Assembly: GCA_016214075.1 (NCBI GenBank)
Contig: JACRPI010000043.1
Coordinates: 1 to 64,000, forward strand
Origin: Candidatus Woesearchaeota archaeon
Lineage (GTDB): Archaea > Nanobdellota > Nanobdellia > Woesearchaeales > DSVV01
DNA length: 64,000 bases
Direction of reading: 5' to 3'
Part shown: positions 9,206 to 15,905 of the stretch, piece after piece
Numbering within the stretch: the first letter of the stretch is position 1
Layout of the letters: each line of letters opens with the position of its first letter
Translations under genes and position numbers: made by a program
The notes under the pieces: model-generated
What the model was told of the DNA's origin: nothing
Seen by the model: only the letters and a program-made list of their open reading frames with translations
The model's database searches: none

Positions 9206-9811
9206 TCACAAATTCAAAATCGTTCCTTCTTTGCCTACATTAATGACTTTTGTAGGACCAACCATTTCTTCGATTCCTTCTGCTTCGTGCACGTGGCTAC
9301 AGAGTAAAAAGTCTGGTTTCATTGCTTCAACAGCTTTCTTGACGCCAGAACTTCCCGGGATAAAAGTAGAGAATTTTTCCATCGCGGTTTCACTCGGATG
9401 GACGTGCGTGACCATGATTTTTTTCGGCAAATATTTAATTCTGTCAAATCCTTTTTGCAATAAATCTTGAATTTCTTTTTCTTGGAGCATAGTCACTGGA
9501 CCAACGTTTGCGCCGCCGCAGCCAAAAATACCAACATCATCGTAGCGGACACTATAGCCATGGATATTTTTGATCCCATACATCGAAACAAGAAAATCCG
9601 CTGTCGCGAAGCTATCGTGATTCCCAGGAACAAACAATACTTTTTTCTTTTTCTTGACAAAAGGACCCATCATGCCATCTGAACCCTGATCAAAATGCGT
9701 GATATCTCCTGTAATGATGACTAAATCAACCTGTTCTTTTTCTGCCTTTTCTGCAAGACGCTGTGCCAATGTTCTGTCACCATGCAAGTCTCCTGCTGCT
9801 AAGATTCTCAT
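9206..9811 (-). CDS. Calcineurin-like metallophosphoesterase
   Basis: 201 aa. Complete metal-site series: GDLHGD near residue 7, GDITHF, GNHD, VTHVHP and CSHVHE. The family hydrolyses phosphomonoesters or phosphodiesters with two metals; the short size and lack of extra domains resemble the YfcE/MJ0936 group. The open frame runs upstream to 9931, but a TATA box (CTTTATAAACCC, 9831-9842) sits 26 bp before the ATG at 9811, so the shorter form is right. First gene of a two-gene unit with the methyltransferase-like gene. Confidence 0.88.
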   Translation of the reverse strand: MRILAAGDLHGDRTLAQRLAEKAEKEQVDLVIITGDITHFDQGSDGMMGPFVKKKKKVLFVPGNHDSFATADFLVSMYGIKNIHGYSVRYDDVGIFGCGGANVGPVTMLQEKEIQDLLQKGFDRIKYLPKKIMVTHVHPSETAMEKFSTFIPGSSGVKKAVEAMKPDFLLCSHVHEAEGIEEMVGPTKVINVGKEGTILNL

Positions 9812-9944
9812 GGAAAAGGTGAATGGAGGAGGGTTTATAAAGTTTACCCAAGTTACTATGAAAAAGGGGTAAAATTTAAAAGAATGGTGGATATCCAATA
9901 TTACATGAAAGAATAATAAATACAGTTGCAAGGCACTATCAACA

Positions 9945-10916
9945 ATGAGACAAACCTATACCAAACAATTTTTACAAAAGATCTTGTACCAATACCAAGA
10001 CAAAGGAGAGATTGTAAAGTATTTTCTGTTTACTTCTGGGTTTGAGAACTCAAATTATTATGTCAAGACAGAGCAAGGAGAATACGTCATAAAAATATTC
10101 GATGGCATAGGCATGAAGAAAGAAAACATTCTTTTTGAAATAGAACTGATGATATTTTGCGCAAAAAGCGCGTGTAAAGTGCCGAGAGTATTCGAAACAG
10201 AAAACAAAAGTTGGCATGCGGAAGAGCAAAGAAAGATAGCGATCTTAATGGAATACATTCCCGCGGAAAACTGCTTCAAAAAAACAATTTCAGATAAAGT
10301 AATTGCGCAAGTGGGAGAAGAAGCAGGAAAGATGGACAATGTGCTGAGAAAATTTAATGGAAGCATTGCCCCAAGAAAAAACTATGAATGGGATATGCAG
10401 CATTTTCTTGCGTTAGAAAAAGCAATTTCTCTGTTGCCAAAATATGTTGATAAAGAAATAATGAGAACTATTTTTAAGAATTTTCAAAAAATAAAGCCAC
10501 AATTTGACGCGCTGCCAAAAACAATTATTCACAACGACATTGCTGCGCATAACATTCTTGTGAAAGAGAATGAACTCAAAGCAATTATAGACTTTAGTGA
10601 TGCAGCAGCAAGCTGCTGTATCCAGAACATCGCGGTATTTCTTTGTCAGTCGGTGTTGAGCTATAACTGGGCGCCAGAACAAGCAACCATTTTTTTGCGC
10701 GCATATGAGAGATATAATCCAATAACAAAAGAAGAGCGTTTGCTGCTTTATGATCTTGTTTGTGCAAGGTACGCGACAATAATTGTAGAGTTTAACAGAT
10801 GGAATAAAATGTATGGTGAAGATCCACAGAGAACAGAGTATATCAAAGATAATTATGAATTTCTGCAAAAATTTTCTGAGATAGGAAAAGGAAAATTTAA
10901 GGAAATGATCTTATAA
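9945..10916 (+). CDS. APH-family small-molecule kinase (homoserine-kinase-II-like)
   Basis: 323 aa with the aminoglycoside phosphotransferase/protein-kinase-like fold. N-lobe strand pair SNYYVKTEQGEYVIKIF with the ATP-binding Lys, catalytic loop HNDIAAHN (His196, Asp198, Asn203) and metal-binding IIDFSDA. The overall layout resembles ThrB2 homoserine kinases or choline-kinase-like enzymes; the substrate cannot be fixed from sequence. No linked threonine-pathway genes. The ATG at 9945 is the first in frame. Confidence 0.8.
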   Translation: MRQTYTKQFLQKILYQYQDKGEIVKYFLFTSGFENSNYYVKTEQGEYVIKIFDGIGMKKENILFEIELMIFCAKSACKVPRVFETENKSWHAEEQRKIAILMEYIPAENCFKKTISDKVIAQVGEEAGKMDNVLRKFNGSIAPRKNYEWDMQHFLALEKAISLLPKYVDKEIMRTIFKNFQKIKPQFDALPKTIIHNDIAAHNILVKENELKAIIDFSDAAASCCIQNIAVFLCQSVLSYNWAPEQATIFLRAYERYNPITKEERLLLYDLVCARYATIIVEFNRWNKMYGEDPQRTEYIKDNYEFLQKFSEIGKGKFKEMIL

Positions 10917-10971
10917 AAAGAGTAAAAACATTATAAATCAAAGTATATTTCTCAGCAAAAGGTGAACAAAA

Positions 10972-11973
10972 ATGCCAGAAATATTCAAGTTTCCAATACC
11001 AGAAGCGTATGTTGAAAGAAATGCAAAGGGAGGAATTACTGTTTCTCTTGTCTATCCGAACGAAGATCAACGCGCATATTCTAACGAAAGAAAGTTAAGT
11101 AACGCTGATGCAGTTGCGTTTGGGATTGATTGCTTAACACGATTGAATAAAGGGGAACAAGCAGCGATTGGAACATACCTACATCCTTCACGTCCAACGT
11201 CAGGCGGAATTATAGATCTCTTCAGTGATGGAAGTTTCTTAACGCATCGAAGAGATACAGGAACAAAAGTGCATCCTTTATACAATGGCATTCCCTCAGG
11301 ATTTCCAGCATGCAGAGAACATTTTGAAGATATTAATCTCCTCCAAAGAACTGAAGGAGCAGAAGAAAGTATTTTGTTTGAAAGAAATGGAAACGGCATT
11401 TATGTTCCAAAAGATGACGTCAGCGATGCAGTGACAAGAAAAAGATTAGAACTTCTAGGATTAGAAAAGAAAATAATCCCCGCAGAAGTAGAATATCTTG
11501 CAGGTCCAGACGTTTTAGAAATATATAACGATCAGGATGAACTCCTTTCCAAAACAGAAGGATGTATTTATCTTTCATGGGAAATAGAAACAAATGTCGC
11601 GATTGCGGCAGTGCGCTATTGGAAAGATGTTGATCCAAGAGAAGTTGCAGCTATTGACGCAGAAGGATTTATGAGAGAAGGAAGGTTTGTGCATTTAGGA
11701 AGAGAAAAATTCCACATGAAACCTGGGGAAGTTGCAGACGTTGCGTTTGGTCAGGAAATTCCTATGCCAAGAAAATACCAATTAAGAAGGGATGGCAATT
11801 TAGGATACGCGCAAGGAGTTCCTGCGCAAGAAGGAGAAGTGTATCGCTTCAAACCAGATGATGGACTACGAAGAATGCTCGATCACCTTGGAATTTCTGG
11901 ATGGAAAGGAAATTGGATAGAACACGAAATTGCAGAGGCAGAAAAACAATATGCAATATTAACAGGGAAATAA
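10972..11973 (+). CDS. Conserved-looking hypothetical protein
   Basis: 333 aa, soluble and charged, with no signal peptide or membrane helix. I recognise no family. The region around residues 62-90 (YLHPSRPTSGG followed by a strand with THRRD) and a later KYQLRRDGNLGYAQG have a beta-rich look faintly like Nudix neighbours but lack a Nudix box. ATG at 10972 follows a TATA-like ACATTATAAATC about 40 bp upstream and a GGTGA at 10961. It ends 4 bp before the HAD gene, suggesting co-transcription. Confidence 0.6.
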   Translation: MPEIFKFPIPEAYVERNAKGGITVSLVYPNEDQRAYSNERKLSNADAVAFGIDCLTRLNKGEQAAIGTYLHPSRPTSGGIIDLFSDGSFLTHRRDTGTKVHPLYNGIPSGFPACREHFEDINLLQRTEGAEESILFERNGNGIYVPKDDVSDAVTRKRLELLGLEKKIIPAEVEYLAGPDVLEIYNDQDELLSKTEGCIYLSWEIETNVAIAAVRYWKDVDPREVAAIDAEGFMREGRFVHLGREKFHMKPGEVADVAFGQEIPMPRKYQLRRDGNLGYAQGVPAQEGEVYRFKPDDGLRRMLDHLGISGWKGNWIEHEIAEAEKQYAILTGK

Positions 11974-11977
11974 TAAA

Positions 11978-12580
11978 ATGATCAAACTCATTATTTTCGA
12001 CATTGGAGGAATCCTCATACAAGAACCTTCAAGTACAGTAATGTACAAAAACATCGCACAATTTCTTGGTATTTCTGAAGAAGAATATAATGAAGCAAGA
12101 AAACCATATTGGCGTCTTGCGACAACAGGAGAACTTTCTTTGAAACAACTCTATGAAAAAGTGTTGAAAAAATTAAACAAGAATATGAAAGCAGAAGATG
12201 TTGTCAAAAAACATTTGGAAGAATATGGAGTAATTGAAAAAGTAAGAAATCCTGAAATTATCAGAATCATTGAAGATCTGAAAATCAACTATGAAGTTGT
12301 TGCGCTCACAAATACAGAGCAGGAGATGGGCGAGTATAACCGAGAACATGGTTTATTTCAATTCTTTGAAAAAGCATTTCTCTCAACAGAACTGCACATG
12401 AAAAAACCAGATGCAGTTATTTTCCAGAAAGTGTTGGATGAATGCAATGTCACCGCAGACGAAGCGTTGTTTATTGACGACAAAGAAGAAAATACAGAAG
12501 GAGCGCGAGAGTTGGGCATTCCTTGCATTCTTTACGAAAATCCAAAGCAATTGAAGAAGATGTTGGAGATTATGTTATAA
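11978..12580 (+). CDS. HAD-superfamily hydrolase
   Basis: 200 aa, subfamily with a helical cap inserted after motif I. Motif I IIFDIGG has the nucleophile Asp8 but Gly at the DxD acid/base position, as seen in some HAD members. Motif II ALTNT, motif III Lys in MKKPD and motif IV LFIDDKEEN (near 165) are present. Likely a phosphatase or dehalogenase-like enzyme of unknown substrate. Its last 12 codons are repeated, slightly diverged, 1.1 kb downstream on the far side of the Fic cassette, which suggests the cassette inserted right at this gene's stop codon. Confidence 0.85.
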   Translation: MIKLIIFDIGGILIQEPSSTVMYKNIAQFLGISEEEYNEARKPYWRLATTGELSLKQLYEKVLKKLNKNMKAEDVVKKHLEEYGVIEKVRNPEIIRIIEDLKINYEVVALTNTEQEMGEYNREHGLFQFFEKAFLSTELHMKKPDAVIFQKVLDECNVTADEALFIDDKEENTEGARELGIPCILYENPKQLKKMLEIML

Positions 12581-12617
12581 TTCCCCTTACAAGTAAAAAT
12601 ATGAGATGTAAGGGGAA
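12581..12617. repeat. Left terminal hairpin of the Fic cassette
   Basis: Perfect 11-bp inverted repeat (12581-12591 and 12607-12617) around a 15-nt spacer, starting directly after the HAD stop codon. Confidence 0.85.
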
Positions 12618-12650
12618 AGATTTAAATAGTACTCTTCCTTTCTAAAAAAT

Positions 12651-13664
12651 ATGGTTTACATTCATGTCAAGAAGGTAGGCAATAAGCAGTATTATACCCT
12701 TCGAGTGTCCTATAGAAATAACAATGGAAATGTCCTCACAAAAGATCTTGAAAATTTAGGAACAGACATTAGTAAGATTAGTATTGAGATGCTTGAGAAA
12801 AAATATAAAAAAGAAGTGCGTGAATCGTATAGGGGACTCCAACGCTTTTTGGAATCAGAGTATTACATCAATAAAGCGAGAAAAACAAAGTTTAAACAAA
12901 ATAATTTTTTTACTAAAGAACAGCGAGAGGAAATAGAGGCAACCAATTTTCATTTTCACCGTAAATTCTCTTCATTAGATAAGCTTACAAAAAAAGAAAT
13001 TTTTGAAATGTTTCTTATTAAATTTGCTGTCAGTAGCACATCTATTGAGGGGAATACAATCACCTTATCAGAAGCGCGCCGGTTATTTCAGGAGAATATC
13101 CTTCCAAAAAATAAAACACTACGTGAAGTCTATGATTTACAAAACACGAAAACAGTATTTTTTGATTTATTGGAAAGAAAACCTGATGTCACAGCAGAGG
13201 TGATAGCAAAGGTTCATGATGCACTTCTACAAAATATTGACCTGCGTCTTGGTTATAGAAATCATGATATCCGTATTCTTGGAGAACCATTTTCACCTAC
13301 TCCAGCACGATATGTGAAAGATGATATAAAATTATTGATAGAATGGTACAGAAAGCAGCGAAAGAACATGCATCCTCTTGCACTAGCTATCTTTTTTCAT
13401 CACAAATTTGAGAATATTCATCCATTTTCTGATGGAAATGGACGTACTGGAAGAATGATAATGAATTTAATTTTAATAAAAGAAAATTATGCCCCCTTTA
13501 TCATTCTTGCAACACAAAGAAAAGAATATTTAGCGGCAATGAATGAGGCGGATCAGGCAATAAAAAAAGATTTGTTTTCAATAGATATGAAAGATTATTC
13601 TAAATTGTTTACTTTTTGTACAGAACAGTATACAAAAACGTATTGGAATACATTTCTTGTTTAA
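12651..13664 (+). CDS. Fic-domain protein (AMPylase-like)
   Basis: 337 aa. Complete Fic active site HPFSDGNGRTGR at 257-268, with catalytic His257. Fic enzymes usually transfer AMP from ATP to a hydroxyl side chain of a target protein. An inhibitory-helix motif [S/T]xxxE[G/N] is visible as S129-TSI-E133-G134, placed N-terminal to the Fic core (class II autoinhibition). The first ~45 residues (VYIHVKKVGNKQYY) resemble an N-terminal module seen on many archaeal Fic proteins. Sits alone in a hairpin-ended cassette and is more AT-rich than its neighbours, suggesting transfer. No antitoxin gene adjoins it; the internal motif would serve. Confidence 0.93.
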   Translation: MVYIHVKKVGNKQYYTLRVSYRNNNGNVLTKDLENLGTDISKISIEMLEKKYKKEVRESYRGLQRFLESEYYINKARKTKFKQNNFFTKEQREEIEATNFHFHRKFSSLDKLTKKEIFEMFLIKFAVSSTSIEGNTITLSEARRLFQENILPKNKTLREVYDLQNTKTVFFDLLERKPDVTAEVIAKVHDALLQNIDLRLGYRNHDIRILGEPFSPTPARYVKDDIKLLIEWYRKQRKNMHPLALAIFFHHKFENIHPFSDGNGRTGRMIMNLILIKENYAPFIILATQRKEYLAAMNEADQAIKKDLFSIDMKDYSKLFTFCTEQYTKTYWNTFLV

Positions 13665-13687
13665 TTACAAATTTAGTTATTTTCTGA

Positions 13688-13723
13688 TTCCCCTTACACA
13701 CAAAAATAATGTTGTAAGGGGAA
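13688..13723. repeat. Right terminal hairpin of the Fic cassette
   Basis: Same 11-bp arms as the left hairpin (13688-13698 and 13713-13723) with a different 14-nt spacer. Confidence 0.85.
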
Positions 13724-13758
13724 AGCAATTGAAAAAGATGTTGGAAATTATTCTTTAA
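13722..13758 (+). pseudogene. Displaced copy of the HAD gene 3' end
   Basis: 37 bp matching 12544-12580 at 32 positions. It would encode KQLKKMLEIIL-stop against KQLKKMLEIML-stop in the intact HAD gene. There is no start and no upstream HAD sequence, so it is either a target-site duplication or the original gene end displaced by insertion. Confidence 0.7.
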
Positions 13759-13765
13759 AGAAAAA

Positions 13766-13838
13766 AGCGCCGGAAGGGACTCGAACCCCCGAATAACCGC
13801 TCTGCAGGCGGTCGCCTTAGCCGCTTGGCTACCGGCGC
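13766..13838 (-). tRNA. tRNA-Cys (GCA)
   Basis: Cloverleaf on the minus strand without intron. Acceptor GCGCCGG/CCGGCGC, U8-A9, D stem GCC/GGC, anticodon stem ACCGC/GCGGT around CTGCAGA (anticodon GCA), T loop TTCGAGT and discriminator U73, the Cys identity base. CCA is not encoded. A TATA box GACTTATAAATTT lies at 13867-13879, about 35 bp upstream. Confidence 0.95.
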
Positions 13839-13917
13839 AATAACTGAAATGTCAGTCAAGTGCAGAGACTTATAAATTTTCTGAAATCAAGAAACAGAGA
13901 AAACACGTATCAAATGC

Positions 13918-13960
13918 TTAAAGAGTCGCCAAGCATCAGAAAAGAATCTTCAAATTCTAT
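13918..13960. repeat. Dispersed GTCGCCAAGCATC repeat, copy 1
   Basis: CTTAAAGAGTCGCCAAGCAT followed by CAGAAAA and ATCTTCAAAT. The same core recurs at 14457, 17806 and 47661 in this window, always between genes. Confidence 0.7.
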
Positions 13961-13975
13961 TGAGAAAGGATAAAA

Positions 13976-14368
13976 TTATTTGCTTACTAGAGGAATAGCA
14001 GTTATAATTTCACCTAACTTTGCTTTAGTCACTGCAGGAAGTTCCTGTCTTTGGGCAGCTTCAACAATATCAAAAGAACCAGACGCAGGGTAAAACTTAA
14101 CAAGACCTGATTCAACAACAGGAGAAATAAGTTCGTAAATATAGCGCGCAGCAGTAAAATCAAAACCATTAGGATTTCCCAAATTAACATCCATTGCGTA
14201 AAGATCATACCCTCCTGGGCGAGTAGCGTGTCTTTCCATAAGTCCCGCTGCAGTATCGACACAATCAATAGTAGTGTATCCTCTTCTTGAAAGCAAGGAA
14301 GAATACCCTGACATAAGATCTTCATTTGCATGAAACGCTAAAAGTGCAGAGAGTCCTTCTTCAGTCAT
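13976..14368 (-). CDS. Stand-alone receiver (CheY-like) domain
   Basis: 130 aa, one domain. The acidic pair is in HANED (16-17), the phosphoacceptor is Asp60 in AMDVNLG, a Ser lies in FYPASGS and the Lys in VTKAKL, in the order expected for a response-regulator receiver. It has no output domain and no histidine kinase is encoded in the window. Start at 14368 with a TATA-like CTATTAAAGC 26 bp upstream. It lies between tRNA-Cys and tRNA-Arg, flanked by two copies of the dispersed repeat. Archaeal single-domain receivers are often horizontally acquired; here that is only a possibility. Confidence 0.7.
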   Translation of the reverse strand: MTEEGLSALLAFHANEDLMSGYSSLLSRRGYTTIDCVDTAAGLMERHATRPGGYDLYAMDVNLGNPNGFDFTAARYIYELISPVVESGLVKFYPASGSFDIVEAAQRQELPAVTKAKLGEIITAIPLVSK

Positions 14369-14456
14369 AAAGGTAGGATAAAAAACAACGCTTTAATAGT
14401 TTGTGACAGAAAAGCATGATATAACAATACTAACTAAAAAGAAAGACGCACCAATA

Positions 14457-14560
14457 TCATTAAAGAGTCGCCAAGCATCAGAAAAAGTATTTCTAAATGC
14501 AAAGCATTTAGTAATCCTTTGTGCAAAGCCCAAAGTATCTTCAAATATTTTTATTTTATA
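14457..14560. repeat. Dispersed GTCGCCAAGCATC repeat, copy 2 (longest)
   Basis: Shares the stretch from TTAAAGAGTCGCC to CAGAAAA with copy 1, then a small hairpin (AAATGC-aaa-GCATTT) and GTATCTTCAAATATTTT, which matches the tails of copies 3 and 4. Otherwise 14369-14615 is AT-rich with no gene. Confidence 0.7.
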
Positions 14561-14615
14561 AAAAACAGAAGAAAATATTTTATTGTGAAGAGGAAATATT
14601 AGAAAAGAATGAAAA

Positions 14616-14703
14616 CGGGCCTGATGGGATTTGAACCCACGACCTCCTGCTTGCTTCACTGGTTTAGAAGGCAGATGCGCTATCCAGGCTGCGCTACAGG
14701 CCC
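14616..14703 (-). tRNA. tRNA-Arg (TCT) with a 13-nt intron
   Basis: Minus-strand cloverleaf: acceptor GGGCCTG/CAGGCCC, U8-A9, D arm GCGC/GCGC, anticodon stem TCTGC/GCAGG around CTTCTAA (anticodon TCT), T arm GTGGG-TTCAAAT-CCCAT, discriminator G. A 13-nt intron (14652-14664) lies between positions 37 and 38. A textbook bulge-helix-bulge forms: CTTC pairs with GAAG, with three-nt bulges TAA and CAA cut after their second base. RtcB and archease in this window would complete its ligation. Confidence 0.95.
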
Positions 14704-14751
14704 ATATTTTCTTTGAGCAGTTATGTTTTATTTAAAGGTAATGGAGAAAAA

Positions 14752-15828
14752 TTATTTCGCAACGCGATCTAATAACATTTTTCCAGTATGCCTTCCTTTT
14801 GCAGTGCGCATTTTCAGAGCAGGAAGATCACCAGTACCATCGGTAAAATAAGAAGGAACATGAAGAAGGTCAGATTTTACACTATCCCATACTTCAAGGA
14901 TCGCGCGAGAGGAATTATGACGAACCCCTGAACTAGGATCCAACAAGAATCGAATACCATGTCGTTTAAAGAACAAAGTGGTATCTGCACGATAATCGCC
15001 ATCAATAACAAACGCTTGGACAACATTAATCTCTGCTGCTCTTCGTTCTAAAGCAGACCGTAAATAAGCAGCTTCTTTGTATCCAGGAACATCATGCGTA
15101 AATACTGTTTCAAGAACATGATAGATCAGTTCAGCTCGAGCATCATCATGAACGCCAGAAAGTTTTCCTTCTTCTGGAAATTCCCACCAGCGAAGATGTC
15201 TTTCTTGAGATGTATCAAACATTCTTGGTTCCTCACGCAAGCGTGCATGATACGCGTCAGCAAGAAGAAGTAAACCTAAAGAAGATTTTCCATAGGAATC
15301 CGGAACTGCGGGATAAACATCTTCCAATCTTCTTGCGCGAACAAAAACGCGAAGAGCAGGAGGATCAGAAAAACGCTGCCGTAACAAAGCAACTTTATCT
15401 TCCCGTTCTTGCGAACGAAAGGGAGAAAACTCTTCATCAAGTGCGCACAACGCAAGTTCTGCAAGATTATCTGCATGACGATAAATTCCCTGAGGAAGAG
15501 AAGCGCCAGCCAAAGAAGCGCGATATGCTTCTGCAACAAATTCTTGCGGCATGTGAAAGAGTGCTCTGTATGCACCAGGAGTGCAGATATGTTTCAAAAG
15601 AAAGTCTGGCGCGTCTTCGCGAATACGAACAGCATCCCAATTAGGAGGAAAAGTAACGCGATCTAAAGGAGCAGACGAAGCAGGTTCGTAACAGAAATAA
15701 AGTGCTTTGAGAACAGCAGATGCGAATCCTTTTGAGCCAACCTGAAAATGAGCAAGAGTTTCAGGATACGTATGCGCTGCTCTATACTCAAGAACGTGTT
15801 GAACATATCGAGGAGTTAAGTCAGGCAT
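14752..15828 (-). CDS. Hypothetical protein
   Basis: 358 aa, soluble, many Arg and Leu, mostly helical by eye; no motif I recognise. A region near residue 290 (AFVIDGDYRADTTLFFKRHGIRFLLD) looks like an alpha/beta strand-loop-helix unit but has no diagnostic catalytic signature. The open frame extends to 15912; the ATG at 15828 is chosen because a TATA box (15849-15862) lies 26 bp upstream. Divergent from the ligase gene, with 77 bp between the starts, so the two may share control. Confidence 0.65.
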   Translation of the reverse strand: MPDLTPRYVQHVLEYRAAHTYPETLAHFQVGSKGFASAVLKALYFCYEPASSAPLDRVTFPPNWDAVRIREDAPDFLLKHICTPGAYRALFHMPQEFVAEAYRASLAGASLPQGIYRHADNLAELALCALDEEFSPFRSQEREDKVALLRQRFSDPPALRVFVRARRLEDVYPAVPDSYGKSSLGLLLLADAYHARLREEPRMFDTSQERHLRWWEFPEEGKLSGVHDDARAELIYHVLETVFTHDVPGYKEAAYLRSALERRAAEINVVQAFVIDGDYRADTTLFFKRHGIRFLLDPSSGVRHNSSRAILEVWDSVKSDLLHVPSYFTDGTGDLPALKMRTAKGRHTGKMLLDRVAK

Positions 15829-15848
15829 GAAAGCCTGTGTTTGCCGTC

Positions 15849-15886
15849 GCTTTATATAGATTACGACTTGAAACATTTTTAAAAAC
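15849..15886. promoter_or_regulatory. Divergent promoter for the hypothetical and ligase genes
   Basis: AATCTATATAAAGC on the minus strand (15849-15862) and ACATTTTTAAAAAC on the plus strand (15873-15886), each about 26 bp from its ATG. Both genes are predicted leaderless. Confidence 0.65.
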
Positions 15887-15905
15887 AAAGCAACTTCTTC
15901 ATAAT

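Larger units (their letters stand above)
12581..13723. mobile_element. Fic cassette with hairpin ends, flanked by a gene-end duplication
   Basis: A 1.14-kb segment whose two ends are near-identical hairpins with arms TTCCCCTTACA and TGTAAGGGGAA (12581-12617 and 13688-13723). The flanks are direct repeats: the last 37 bp of the HAD gene (12544-12580) recur at 13722-13758 with 5 mismatches. It holds a single gene, fic, more AT-rich than its neighbours, and no recombinase. The tRNA-Cys gene follows 8 bp after the right repeat. The layout looks like an inserted element with a target duplication; this is inference from structure. Confidence 0.6.

Noticed and set aside
12581-13723. CRISPR array or toxin-antitoxin pair at the fic locus
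   Set aside because: Only two hairpin copies flank one gene; there are no spacers, no cas genes and no separate antitoxin ORF.
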